A DNA stretch of 64,000 bases, from the NCBI GenBank assembly GCA_964344565.1, contig CAYFNT010000002.1:124001-188000 (forward strand). Direction: 5' to 3'. This document shows positions 15,357 to 24,229 of this stretch, one piece after another. Source of the DNA: JACNKJ01 sp964344565. Its GTDB lineage: Bacteria; Krumholzibacteriota; Krumholzibacteriia; JACNKJ01. The position numbers were made by a program, and so were the translations under genes. Under the pieces are notes generated by a model. The model was given only the letters and a program-made list of their open reading frames with translations, did no database searches and had not been told where the DNA came from. Each line of letters begins with the position of its first letter. Within the stretch, counting starts at the first letter, position 1.

Positions 15357-17132
15357 ATGGATCGACAAACCAAGATCGCCTTCGGGATGATCTTCATTCT
15401 GCTGATAGGCTACTACGCCTGGCTGTCCCGTTTCGCACCCGAACCCGAGCCCGTGAGCGAGGAGGCTCCCACCGAGCAGGTGGAAGAGACTCCAGTCTCC
15501 AGTCCCGAGTCTCGAGTCGCGAGTGACACCCCGCCCCCCATCGTTCCTGCGGAGCCAATCTCCGATATCGATACCGCCTCGGCCCCCCGCCGCAGCATCG
15601 TCGTGGAAACGCCCGTCGCGCGCTACCACCTCGATACCCGCGGCGCCCTCCTCACGGGCATCGAACTCAGCGAGTTCGACGGCTATGACGAGGACGGGCA
15701 GACCGACGGCGTCGTGCAGCTGGTGGCCTCGGGCGAGGGATATCCCGGCGAAGGGCTTCTGGGGCTCGACCTGCACCGGGGCGGCGAGGCCCTGGTCAGC
15801 GACGGCTGGCATTTCAGCGTGGACCTGCCCGAAGGGCAGAGCACCCTGCGCGTGGACACTGACCAGACCCTGACCTTCCGCTTCTCCGACGGCCGGGGCG
15901 GCGAGCTGCTCAAGGCCTACACCTTCCACGGCGAGGGGTATCAGTTCGAGCTGCGGGTGTCCGGCAACCTGGGCGGCGCTCTGGCCGGCGTGGATCACTT
16001 CGGCCTGGGCATGGAGCAGGGCATCCTCTCCACGGAGAAGAATCGGAAGGACGACGTCGGTTCCTTCAAGAACTTCTTCAAGCTCGGCGACAATGTCGAG
16101 AAGAAGGGCTTGGGGAACTTCAAGAACGGCGACCTGGTGAACTCCCCCGAGGGCACCGTGCAGTGGGCCGCTACCAAGAACAAGTACTTCATGCTGGCCC
16201 TGATTCCCCAGGCTCCGCTGCAGGGCAGCGCGATCCTGTCGGGAAGCAAGGAAGGCGAGTACCTGGGCTACAGCGCCAGGTTCCCCCTGCGAGGCGGCCG
16301 CACCAGCTTCGATGAGGACATCCAGGTCTACGCGGGACCGATCATCCGCGACACCCTCATGTCCTACGAGCGCGGGCTCGAGAGCGTGCAGGACCTGGGC
16401 TGGGTGTGGATTCGTCCCATCTCCGTGGGCATCAAGTGGCTCATGGGATGGATGTACAACTTCATTCCCAACTACGGCATCGTGATCATCCTGCTGTCGG
16501 TTTTCACGAAGGTGCTCTTCTACCGGCTCAGCCACAAGAGCTTCAAGTCCATGAAGGAGATGCAGGCCATCCAGCCGGAGCTGCAGAAACTTCAGGAGAA
16601 GTACAAGGACAACAAGAGCAAGCTCAACGAAGAGACCATGAAGCTCTACAAGGAGCACGGGGTGAATCCCCTGGGCGGATGCCTGCCGCTGCTCCTGCAG
16701 ATGCCCGTCTTCTTCGCGCTCTTCTCCGTGCTGCGAAGTGCGGTGGAGCTGCGCGGCGCGGGCTTCGTAGGATGGATCAACGACCTGTCCTACATGGACG
16801 TGCTCTACGCGCTTCCCTTCGAGATTCCGCTGCTGGGCGGATTCATCGACAACTCCATCAGCCTGCTGCCCATCCTCATGGGACTGTCCATGTGGCTGCA
16901 GACCAAGTTGGGCGGCACCGGCATGGGCATGAGCGCCGGACCGGGCGCCGCGGGCCAGCAGGCGGCCATGATGAACAAGATCATGCCCTTCTTCATGACC
17001 TTCATCTTCTACCGCATGCCGTCGGGACTGGTTCTCTATTGGCTCGTGAACAACATCCTGACCGCGGTGCAGCAATACTACATCCACAAGGGCCTGGACC
17101 AGGACGGCAAGGTCGTCGCGTCCAAGGCGTGA
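15357..17132 (+). CDS. yidC: Membrane protein insertase YidC
   Basis: 591 residues. An N-terminal membrane anchor (IAFGMIFILLIGYYAWL) is followed by a large periplasmic domain to about residue 360. The conserved insertase core follows, with IKWLMGWMYNFIPNYGIVII, KEHGVNPLGGCLPLLLQMPV and the terminal PFFMTFIFYRMPSGLVLYW and VQQYYIH segments. YidC inserts and folds inner-membrane proteins alone or with SecYEG. Residues about 45-57 (PVSSPESRVASD) are encoded by an AGTCTCC/CGAGTCC heptamer array identical in style to intergenic arrays elsewhere, an apparent repeat insertion in the flexible linker. Confidence 0.96.
   Translation: MDRQTKIAFGMIFILLIGYYAWLSRFAPEPEPVSEEAPTEQVEETPVSSPESRVASDTPPPIVPAEPISDIDTASAPRRSIVVETPVARYHLDTRGALLTGIELSEFDGYDEDGQTDGVVQLVASGEGYPGEGLLGLDLHRGGEALVSDGWHFSVDLPEGQSTLRVDTDQTLTFRFSDGRGGELLKAYTFHGEGYQFELRVSGNLGGALAGVDHFGLGMEQGILSTEKNRKDDVGSFKNFFKLGDNVEKKGLGNFKNGDLVNSPEGTVQWAATKNKYFMLALIPQAPLQGSAILSGSKEGEYLGYSARFPLRGGRTSFDEDIQVYAGPIIRDTLMSYERGLESVQDLGWVWIRPISVGIKWLMGWMYNFIPNYGIVIILLSVFTKVLFYRLSHKSFKSMKEMQAIQPELQKLQEKYKDNKSKLNEETMKLYKEHGVNPLGGCLPLLLQMPVFFALFSVLRSAVELRGAGFVGWINDLSYMDVLYALPFEIPLLGGFIDNSISLLPILMGLSMWLQTKLGGTGMGMSAGPGAAGQQAAMMNKIMPFFMTFIFYRMPSGLVLYWLVNNILTAVQQYYIHKGLDQDGKVVASKA
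15491..15525. repeat. Heptamer array inside yidC
   Basis: The sequence runs TCCAGTCTCCAGTCCCGAGT then CTCGAGTCGCGAGT, a 7-bp periodic array like those in intergenic regions. It is translated as part of the Pro/Ser-rich linker after the first transmembrane helix. Confidence 0.6.
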
Positions 17133-17143
17133 GGTAAGCAGAT

Positions 17144-18442
17144 ATGGAACAGATCATCACCAGTGGAAAGAACAAGCAGGAAGCCATCGACAAGGCTCTG
17201 GGAGAACTGGGCCTCCGCCGCTCCGAGGTGCGGGTGGAGGTTCTGGAGGAAGGTTCGCGCGGATTTCTGGGAATGGGCGGCAAGGACGTGAAGGTGCGCG
17301 TGAGCAAGACCGACGGCGAAGGGCCTCTGCCCGAGGATCTCGACGCCGAGAAGGTGACCCGCGGCATCCTGGATCCCCTGGACATCGACTATAAGCTGGA
17401 AGTGCGTCGCGAGGAGGACAGCTTCTTCGTGAAGATCACCAGCAAGAAGGACGAGGGATTGCTCATAGGCCGCCGCGGACAGACCCTCGACGCCATCAAG
17501 CACCTGGTGCAGCGCATTCTCACTTCCCAGGCCGGACAGGCCGTGGCCGTGAACCTCGAGGTGGGCGACTATCGCCAGCGCCGCGAGGAGGCACTGGAGG
17601 AGAAGGCCGAAGCCGTGGCGCAAAAGGTGCTCGAGTCGGGCAAGAGCCTGAGCCTCGAACCCATGACCGCCCAGGATCGGCGCATCGTGCACCTGGCCCT
17701 GGCCGACCGGGACGACCTTCGCACCTACACCGCGGGCGAGGGATCTCGCCGCCGCGTCATCGTGGCCCTGGGCGGCGAGGAGGAGGCCGGTCGCGACGAT
17801 CGCGAGCCCGTCTCCCCCTACGAGGACATTCCCGATCCGAGTTTCCGCTCCACCTCCATCTCGAGCATGGCCGAGCCTCGCGAAGATCACCGGGAGGAGC
17901 GTCGCAGCGACCGCCGCCGCGGAGGACGTCGTCCCCGCCGCGACCGGGATGAGCGCGAACCCAGATCGGAGCGTCGCGAGTCCCGTCGCGAATCCCGCAG
18001 CGAAGATCGCGCGGATCGTTCGCCCGACAATGGAAGCCCCCGCCGCCGCTCCCGTCGTGAGGAAGGCGGCGAAGGCCGCCCCCGTCGCGACGAGGGTTCC
18101 GAGGGCCGTCCCCGTCGTCGCGGACGTGGCGACCGCCAGCGAGAAGAAGGCGGTACGCGCATCCGCAAGACCTTCAAGAAGGATGATGAATCCCGGGTCT
18201 CGAGTCCCGAGTCCCGGACCGAGAGCCGCGAGCCCCGGGCTGCGAGCCACGAGCCGCGGGCTGCGAGCCACGAGCCGCGTGCGGCAAGTCCCGAGCCCCA
18301 AGCGCCCCGCAGCAAGCCGGCTCCGGTGAAGGTCGACGAGACCGAGAAGCCCTTCTCCAGCGATCTGGCCCGCTCGGTGCTCGGATTGGGTGAAGGCGCC
18401 GGCGAGGGCAAGCCCGCCTCCAAGAAGAAGCGCTACCGGTAG
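17144..18442 (+). CDS. jag: Jag/KhpB RNA-binding protein with long Arg-rich extension
   Basis: 432 residues, about twice the usual bacterial length. The Jag-N domain is at 1-52 (EVLEEGSRGFLGMGGKDVKV). The KH domain, with the GxxG loop IGRRG, spans about 77-145, and the R3H domain spans 165-210 (PMTAQDRRIVHLALADR ... GEGSRRRVIVAL). KhpB/Jag binds RNA with KhpA and influences cell division and elongation. Residues 211-432 are an unusual extension: a low-complexity Arg/Glu/Ser/Gly region with repeated RRESR, GRPRR and RRDR strings, then a 7-residue period EPRAASH at about 350-386 encoded by heptamer DNA repeats. Position after yidC is standard. Confidence 0.92.
   Translation: MEQIITSGKNKQEAIDKALGELGLRRSEVRVEVLEEGSRGFLGMGGKDVKVRVSKTDGEGPLPEDLDAEKVTRGILDPLDIDYKLEVRREEDSFFVKITSKKDEGLLIGRRGQTLDAIKHLVQRILTSQAGQAVAVNLEVGDYRQRREEALEEKAEAVAQKVLESGKSLSLEPMTAQDRRIVHLALADRDDLRTYTAGEGSRRRVIVALGGEEEAGRDDREPVSPYEDIPDPSFRSTSISSMAEPREDHREERRSDRRRGGRRPRRDRDEREPRSERRESRRESRSEDRADRSPDNGSPRRRSRREEGGEGRPRRDEGSEGRPRRRGRGDRQREEGGTRIRKTFKKDDESRVSSPESRTESREPRAASHEPRAASHEPRAASPEPQAPRSKPAPVKVDETEKPFSSDLARSVLGLGEGAGEGKPASKKKRYR
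18191..18302. repeat. Heptamer array inside jag coding sequence
   Basis: Units of the CGAGTCC, GCGAGCC, ACGAGCC and GCGGGCT type repeat over about 110 bp. Three 7-bp units make 21 bp, so translation gives a 7-residue period (EPRAASH repeated). Confidence 0.75.
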
Positions 18443-18444
18443 GC

Positions 18445-19806
18445 ATGCACCGCCTCGACGAAACGATCGCCGCGCTGGCGACCCCTCCCGGAGAGGGCGC
18501 CCTGGCGATCATCCGCATCAGCGGCCCGCGCACGCGCGAGTCGCTGATGTCGCTTGTGGCCCAGGCTCCCGATCCCCTGCGCGAGCGCTACCTGCATCGC
18601 GTGGATCTCGTGGACGAACACGGCGCGCCCCTCGACGAGGCCACCGCCGTGTGGATGCCGGGCCCCGGTACCTTCACCGGCGAGGACAGCGCTGAGATCA
18701 TCGCCCACGGCGGACCCTTGATCGTGCGCAGCATCCTCGGCGCGCTCTTCGCCGCCGGCGTGAAGCAGGCCGAACCCGGCGAGTTCAGCTATCGCGCCAC
18801 CCTGAACGGACGCATGGACCTGATGCAGGCCGAGGCGGTGGCGGAGCTCATCCACAGTCGAGGCGAAGCTGAACGACGGCTGGCGCTTTCGCAACTGGGC
18901 GGATCGCTCAGTCGACGCCTGGCCCCCTTGCGCGAGGAACTCGTCGTCCTGCTTCGCGACCTGGAAGCGGGCCTGGATTTTTCCGAGGAAGACATCGACT
19001 TCGTCTCCCGCGAAGGATTGGATGCAGGAATCACGCGCCTGCGCGCGGCGGCGGCCGAACTCATGGCCGGTGCGGGGCAGGGCCGCTTGATCCGGGAAGG
19101 CCTGCGGGTGGTCATCGCCGGCGAGCCCAACGTGGGCAAGAGTTCGCTCTTCAACGCCTTGCTGGACGAAGAGCGCGCCATCGTCACCGAAACCCCGGGC
19201 ACCACCCGTGACATGTTGCGCGAAACCCTGAGCATCGGCGGGCTGCTCTTCCACCTGCACGACACGGCTGGACTTCGGAAAGGCGAGGAAGAGGTGGAAC
19301 GCCTCGGCGTGGCGAGAAGCGAATCGCTGCTGGACGAAGCGCAGATCACCCTCTGGCTCGCCGACGGCACTCGCCCGCTTTCGCCGGAAGATCTCTCGCG
19401 CCTCGCCTCCTTCGATGCATCCCGGGCTCTGCTGGTCTGGACCAAGGGCGACCTTCCCGACTTCGCTCCCGCCGGATTCGACGGCCTGCGCGAACTCGAG
19501 GTCTCCTCCTTGCGCGGAGAAGGGCTGGATGAACTGCGCCGCGCCCTGTTCGACCTGGCCACGGGAGAGCGCGGCGCCGAAGCCCTCGAGGTGGAGGCGG
19601 CCCTGAACCGCCGCCAGGAATCCCGACTCCACGCGCTGACGGACATTCTCGAAGAGCTGGATTCGGCGACCCTCGCTGTCCTCGAGGCCGACCTTCTCGC
19701 CAGCCGCCTGCGCGCCGCACTCACCGAACTGGACGAACTCAGCGGCGACCGCGTCGGCGAAACCGTCCTGTCGGAAATCTTCTCGAATTTCTGCGTGGGG
19801 AAATGA
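18445..19806 (+). CDS. mnmE: tRNA uridine-5-carboxymethylaminomethyl modification GTPase MnmE
   Basis: 453 residues. The N-terminal folate-binding domain contains TIAALATPPGEGALAIIRIS and EPGEFSYRATLNGRMDL. The G domain contains G1 GEPNVGKSS (226-234), TTRDMLRE and DTAGLR. The C-terminus CVGK holds the conserved cysteine. With MnmG it modifies wobble uridine in tRNAs using methylenetetrahydrofolate and glycine or ammonium. It starts 2 bp after jag and is followed directly by mnmG. Confidence 0.96.
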   Translation: MHRLDETIAALATPPGEGALAIIRISGPRTRESLMSLVAQAPDPLRERYLHRVDLVDEHGAPLDEATAVWMPGPGTFTGEDSAEIIAHGGPLIVRSILGALFAAGVKQAEPGEFSYRATLNGRMDLMQAEAVAELIHSRGEAERRLALSQLGGSLSRRLAPLREELVVLLRDLEAGLDFSEEDIDFVSREGLDAGITRLRAAAAELMAGAGQGRLIREGLRVVIAGEPNVGKSSLFNALLDEERAIVTETPGTTRDMLRETLSIGGLLFHLHDTAGLRKGEEEVERLGVARSESLLDEAQITLWLADGTRPLSPEDLSRLASFDASRALLVWTKGDLPDFAPAGFDGLRELEVSSLRGEGLDELRRALFDLATGERGAEALEVEAALNRRQESRLHALTDILEELDSATLAVLEADLLASRLRAALTELDELSGDRVGETVLSEIFSNFCVGK

Positions 19807-19807
19807 C

Positions 19808-21679
19808 ATGCGCGACTACGACCTGATCGTCGTCGGCGCGGGACACGCCGGCGTGGAGGCCGCCCTGGCGGCGTCGCGCCGCGGCTTCTCCACGCTCATG
19901 GTCACGCTCACGGTGGAAGCCGCCGGACGCATGAGCTGCAACCCGGCCATCGGCGGTCTCGGCAAGGGACAACTCGTGCGCGAGATCGACGCCCTCGGCG
20001 GCGAGATGGGCAAGCACATCGACGAGCACGGCATCCAGTTCCGCGTGCTCAACATGCGCAAGGGACCGGCCGTGCGCGCGCCGCGCGCCCAGGCCGACAA
20101 GGCGGCCTACAACCGGGGCATGGTGGACAAGCTCCGCGATGCCCCCATGCTGGATCTGCTCGAGGACGAGGCTCTCGAGATACTTCACGAAAACGGGCGA
20201 CTCTCCGGGCTGCGCTGCGCGCGCAGCGGAGAGATCGGGGCGCGGGCGCTCATCCTCACCACGGGCACCTTCCTGCGCGGACTTCTGCACACCGGGCCCT
20301 CGAAGGTCGAAGGCGGACGGGTGGGCGAAGACTCCGCCAAGGCCATGAGCGAATCGCTGCTCTCCCTCGGCCTCTCGCTCCATCGCCTCAAAACGGGCAC
20401 GCCGCCCCGCATCCATCGCGACTCCATCGACTTCGATCGTTGCACCCCCCAGCCGGGCGACGACCCCCCGGTTCCCTTCTCCCATTTCAGCGGAGGCATC
20501 CATCGACCCCAGGTGCTCTGCCACCTGACCCGCACGGGACCGAAGGGGCACGAGCTCATTCTGGACAACCTCGCCGCCAGCCCCCTCTTCAATGGCAGCA
20601 TCTCGGGGACGGGCCCACGCTATTGCCCCAGCATCGAGGACAAGGTCACCCGCTTCAGCGATCGGGAACATCACACCCTATTCCTCGAGCCCGAGGGCCT
20701 GGATACGCCCCGTTATTATATTAACGGGCTATCGACCAGCCTGCCTGAAAGCCTACAACTTCAATTATTGCATAGTATTAGCGGGCTTGAAAACTCGGAA
20801 ATGCTGCAGCCCGGCTATGCAGTGGAGTACGACGCCATCGACCCTCGGGTGCTTCACCCCACCCTGGAGTATCGCAACCTGGCGGGACTCTACTTCGCCG
20901 GCCAGATCAACGGCACCACCGGATACGAGGAGGCGGCCGCCCAGGGGCTCCTGGCTGGAATCAACGCCACGCTGAAGCTCGAGAACTCTCCGGTCTGGGT
21001 TCCCGATCGCTCGGAGGCCTACCTCGGCATACTCGTCGACGACCTGGTTACCAAAGGAGCTGACGAGCCGTATCGCATGTTTACGTCCCGAGCCGAGCAC
21101 AGACTACTGCTTCGTTGGGACAATGCCGATGAGCGCTTGATGCAGAAGGGATTCGAGTTCGGCCTGGTGGATGGCGATGCCTTTGCACAGGTCTCCGAGT
21201 CTCTCGACCGCGTGGAACGCGCCTACAGCAAGATTTGGAAGATGAATCTGGGCGAGAACATGGCTCAAGAGCTTGCCGGGAAGGTTCAAGGGGACCCACC
21301 TCTACCTGGCGCCACGGCGGCTCAGCTACTCAAGCGACCCGGAGTGCTCTGGACGGACCTGGAAGGCGCTTGGACCCTTCCAGAATCCCTTGAACCACAA
21401 GAGCTTTCCCGGCTCGAGACCCGTGTGAAGTACGAAGGATACATCGACCGGGAGAAGCGTTCCGTGGAGAGGGCGAGGAAGCAGGAGTCCATGCCCATTC
21501 CTAGCGATCTTGACTATGAAGTGATTCCCGGACTGAGCACGGAAGCTCGCCAGCGCTGGGACAGGGTTCGCCCCGAAAGTCTGGGACAGGCGGGCCGCGT
21601 GCCGGGCGTTCGCATGAGCGATGTCTCGGTGCTGATGATCTACTTGCAGGGAAAGAAGAGGCGAGCAGAGCGTGAGTGA
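19808..21679 (+). CDS. mnmG: tRNA uridine modification enzyme MnmG (GidA)
   Basis: 623 residues. The FAD-binding motif is IVVGAGHAGVEAALAASRRG near the N-terminus, followed by GRMSCNPAIGGLGKGQLVRE and LNMRKGPAVRAPRAQAD. Later motifs are TGTFLRGLLH, GYEEAAAQGLLAGINA and the C-terminal helical domain that docks MnmE. It is the partner of MnmE in wobble uridine modification. The gene has an ATG start 1 bp past mnmE, and its TGA overlaps the GTG start of rsmG by 8 bp. Confidence 0.97.
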   Translation: MRDYDLIVVGAGHAGVEAALAASRRGFSTLMVTLTVEAAGRMSCNPAIGGLGKGQLVREIDALGGEMGKHIDEHGIQFRVLNMRKGPAVRAPRAQADKAAYNRGMVDKLRDAPMLDLLEDEALEILHENGRLSGLRCARSGEIGARALILTTGTFLRGLLHTGPSKVEGGRVGEDSAKAMSESLLSLGLSLHRLKTGTPPRIHRDSIDFDRCTPQPGDDPPVPFSHFSGGIHRPQVLCHLTRTGPKGHELILDNLAASPLFNGSISGTGPRYCPSIEDKVTRFSDREHHTLFLEPEGLDTPRYYINGLSTSLPESLQLQLLHSISGLENSEMLQPGYAVEYDAIDPRVLHPTLEYRNLAGLYFAGQINGTTGYEEAAAQGLLAGINATLKLENSPVWVPDRSEAYLGILVDDLVTKGADEPYRMFTSRAEHRLLLRWDNADERLMQKGFEFGLVDGDAFAQVSESLDRVERAYSKIWKMNLGENMAQELAGKVQGDPPLPGATAAQLLKRPGVLWTDLEGAWTLPESLEPQELSRLETRVKYEGYIDREKRSVERARKQESMPIPSDLDYEVIPGLSTEARQRWDRVRPESLGQAGRVPGVRMSDVSVLMIYLQGKKRRAERE

Positions 21680-22445
21680 TTCGCCACTAAGTATGGACCA
21701 GCTAAAGATTGCCTGGCATCAGGCTGTCGCCCACCACCTCGAGTTTTCTGGGGAGCCGGTTTCACGTGAAACGCCTGTTCCGAAAGAGCGTCTCGTGGCG
21801 GAGTTACCAGCGGATCTCTGGGAGCGGCTCGAATTCTATGTCTCTCGAGTCTTGGAGGCGAACCGGGGCATCAACCTCGTTTCAAGACGCAATCCTGAAC
21901 GCCAGATTCTTGAGAACACCCTGGACGGAATACTCCTGGGGATTTTGCTAGGGTTCGTTTCACGTGAAACGCCGAATCCATGGCTGTTAATCGATGCTGG
22001 CTCCGGTTCCGGAATCCCGGGAATCCCCGCCCGCCTCTGTCTGGGGGATCCACCCGTGGGTCCGAATCTGGTTCTCGTAGACTCTCAGCGCAAAAAACAG
22101 GACTTCCTCGAGGATCTCGTCGTGAAAATGGGATTGAACTCAACCTCTGTTTTTCGCGGCAGGCTCGAGTCACCTGAGTTCGCAGGCCACTGCAGCTCTC
22201 AATTTCCCGGTGCAACCTTGACTCTTTGCTCAAAGGCCTTCGCCGAAACCAATCAGACCCTCCAATGGGCCAGTCGTCTTCAGCCGAACCTAGGGAACGC
22301 CTTCCTTGTGAAAGGACCCGCCTGGATAGATGAGCTGCCAGAAGAATCACCCAAGGTACCGGGGTGGCGACTACTCCAGGCCCATCGCTTCACCTATCCC
22401 CATCGAGCAAGCGTCGTCTTGGAGTTGAAGTCGTTTCCCAAGTAA
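21672..22445 (+). CDS. rsmG: 16S rRNA (guanine527-N7)-methyltransferase RsmG
   Basis: 257 residues. The SAM-binding fold contains LLIDAGSGSGIPGIPARLCL, LVLVDSQRKKQDFLEDLVV and NRGINLVSRR, as in RsmG/GidB. It methylates G527 of 16S rRNA. Two parS sites lie inside the gene and are translated as PVSRETP and FVSRETP, so part of the sequence is constrained by segregation-protein binding. It starts at a GTG overlapping mnmG. Upstream of parA, this is the usual mnmG-rsmG-parAB order. Confidence 0.9.
   Translation: MSDSPLSMDQLKIAWHQAVAHHLEFSGEPVSRETPVPKERLVAELPADLWERLEFYVSRVLEANRGINLVSRRNPERQILENTLDGILLGILLGFVSRETPNPWLLIDAGSGSGIPGIPARLCLGDPPVGPNLVLVDSQRKKQDFLEDLVVKMGLNSTSVFRGRLESPEFAGHCSSQFPGATLTLCSKAFAETNQTLQWASRLQPNLGNAFLVKGPAWIDELPEESPKVPGWRLLQAHRFTYPHRASVVLELKSFPK
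21759..21772. promoter_or_regulatory. parS: parS site 1 (inside rsmG)
   Basis: GTTTCACGTGAAAC is the 14-bp core of the near-universal chromosomal parS sequence TGTTTCACGTGAAACA. ParB encoded 1.5 kb downstream should load here. Confidence 0.9.
21957..21970. promoter_or_regulatory. parS: parS site 2 (inside rsmG)
   Basis: A second perfect 14-bp core GTTTCACGTGAAAC, flanked by C and G, 198 bp from the first site. Confidence 0.9.
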
Positions 22446-22449
22446 GTAC

Positions 22450-22465
22450 TGTTTCACGTGAAACA
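22450..22465. promoter_or_regulatory. parS: parS site 3 (rsmG-parA spacer)
   Basis: This is the full canonical 16-bp palindrome TGTTTCACGTGAAACA, 4 bp after the rsmG stop codon and 70 bp before parA. Besides loading ParB, it may allow autoregulation of parAB. Confidence 0.95.
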
Positions 22466-22535
22466 TTCCGTTGACAGTTTCAGGGCTCCCCGCTAAACAA
22501 AATCATCCTCATCCTCCATTTAGAAAGGGGATGCC

Positions 22536-23318
22536 TTGGCACGCATCATCGCCATCGCCAACCAAAAAGGGGGCGTGGGCAAGACAACGACGGCGGTCAA
22601 TCTCGCCGCCAGTCTTGCCATGGCCGGCTTGAAGACCCTCCTCGTGGATATGGACCCTCAGGGCAACGCCAGTAGCGGCGTGGGGGTCGACTCCAGGGCT
22701 CTCGAGAAAACCCTCTACGACGCAATCGTTGGCAATGTTGACTCGGCACAACTCCTTGAAAATACAGATATAAGCAACTTAAGCCTGCTTCCCTCTAACC
22801 AGGGCCTCAGCGGCCTGGAGGTGGAGCTCGTGGGCCAGCAGGGCCGCGCCTTCTATCTGAAGAAGGCCCTGGAGCCGCTTCTGGAGAGCTACGACTTCGT
22901 GCTCATCGACTCTCCGCCGAGTCTCGGGCTGCTCACGGTCAACGTGCTCTGCGCGGCGGCCTCGGTGCTGATCCCCATCCAGTGCGAGTACTACGCACTG
23001 GAGGGCCTGGGCCAGTTGCTCAACGTGGTGACCCGGGTGCGCGAGGGGCTCAACCCCGGACTCGCCATCGAGGGTATCCTGCTGACCATGTACGACCGAC
23101 GTTTGAACCTATCGCGGCAGGTGGCGCAGGAGGCCGTGCGCTATTTCGACGACAAGGTCTACCAGACGGTCATCCCGCGGAACGTGAAACTCTCGGAGGC
23201 GCCGTCCTTCGGAAAACCTGTGATGCTCTACGACCTGGAGTCGCCGGGCGCGCAAAGCTACATCAAGTTGGCCCAGGAGGTGATCCATGCCGAAAAAAGC
23301 ATTGGGCAGGGGGCTTAA
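22536..23318 (+). CDS. parA: Chromosome partitioning ATPase ParA (Soj)
   Basis: 260 residues. It begins MARIIAIANQKGGVGKTTTA with the deviant Walker A KGGVGKTT at 11-18. LLVDMDPQGNASSG and FVLIDSPPSLGLLTVN are the other ATPase motifs. It lacks the extra N-terminal helix-turn-helix of plasmid-type ParA. ParA dimers on DNA position ParB-parS complexes near the origin. TTG start at 22536 with AGAAAGGGG 5 nt upstream; the ATG at 22531 is out of frame. Confidence 0.96.
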   Translation: MARIIAIANQKGGVGKTTTAVNLAASLAMAGLKTLLVDMDPQGNASSGVGVDSRALEKTLYDAIVGNVDSAQLLENTDISNLSLLPSNQGLSGLEVELVGQQGRAFYLKKALEPLLESYDFVLIDSPPSLGLLTVNVLCAAASVLIPIQCEYYALEGLGQLLNVVTRVREGLNPGLAIEGILLTMYDRRLNLSRQVAQEAVRYFDDKVYQTVIPRNVKLSEAPSFGKPVMLYDLESPGAQSYIKLAQEVIHAEKSIGQGA

Positions 23319-24222
23319 CGCCATCCTCGACGAAGCACCTGCGGAGAAGAAGTCCGAGACCCGAAGCGCCAGCGCGCCCGCTCCCGCCAAGGAGGCGATC
23401 GCGGAAACCGAAGCCCTCGCGGGCCGTCGCGTGGTCGAGGTGCCCTTGGACAAGATCGATCCCAACCCCCGCCAGCCGCGTCGGCACTTCAACGACGAGA
23501 AGCTGCTGGAACTGGCGACGTCCATCCGGCAGGAAGGCGTACTCATGCCGGTGCTTCTCGTGGAGCGGAACGGGCGATACGAACTCATCGCCGGCGAGCG
23601 CCGCTTCCGTGCCAGCGTCATGGCGGGCATGAAGACGCTGCCCGCGCTCATCACCGAAACCGACAGCCGCGAAAGCCTCAAGTTGGCCCTGGTGGAAAAC
23701 CTGCAACGGGACGATCTCGACCCCATCGAGGAGGCCCGCGCCTTCCAGGTGATGATCTACGAGTTCGGATGGACCCACGAGGAACTCGGCAACTACCTGG
23801 GCCGCGACCGCTCCACCGTGTCCAACACGCTTAGGCTTCTGCAGCTGCCCGACGCGGTGCAGGATCGCGTGGCGAGCGGCGGCGTGAGCGCCGGACACGT
23901 GCGCGCGCTCATCAATCTGGACGAGCCCGATTGCCTGCGTCTGGCCAAGACCATCGAACGCGGACAGCTCTCGGTGCGCCAGGCAGAACGCATGGCCAAG
24001 AAGCTCAAGTCCGGGCCGAGCAAGGCCAAGACGGATACCGAAACTCTGCCGGGGGATCCGGTGCTCCTGGCCATACGCGAACGCATGGAGGGTCGCATCG
24101 GCCTGCCGGTGCAGCTCGACTACAAGAAGGGGCGCGGCAAGGTGACGGTTCGCTTCGGCAGCGATCGCGAGCTGGAACGTCTCATGGACGCGCTCAGAGT
24201 TTCGCTGGACTCGGACAACTAG
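23287..24222 (+). CDS. parB: Chromosome partitioning protein ParB (Spo0J)
   Basis: 311 residues, starting MPKKALGRGLNAIL as typical for ParB. The CTP-binding ParB/Srx domain contains PNPRQPRRHFND and LIAGERRFRASVMAG (GERR box). The helix-turn-helix region contains EELGNYLGRDRSTVSNTLRLLQL. The C-terminal dimerisation segment ends LMDALRVSLDSDN. It overlaps parA by 32 bp, so coupled translation is likely. It binds the three parS sites just upstream. Confidence 0.96.
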   Translation: MPKKALGRGLNAILDEAPAEKKSETRSASAPAPAKEAIAETEALAGRRVVEVPLDKIDPNPRQPRRHFNDEKLLELATSIRQEGVLMPVLLVERNGRYELIAGERRFRASVMAGMKTLPALITETDSRESLKLALVENLQRDDLDPIEEARAFQVMIYEFGWTHEELGNYLGRDRSTVSNTLRLLQLPDAVQDRVASGGVSAGHVRALINLDEPDCLRLAKTIERGQLSVRQAERMAKKLKSGPSKAKTDTETLPGDPVLLAIRERMEGRIGLPVQLDYKKGRGKVTVRFGSDRELERLMDALRVSLDSDN

Positions 24223-24229
24223 GAAGCCC

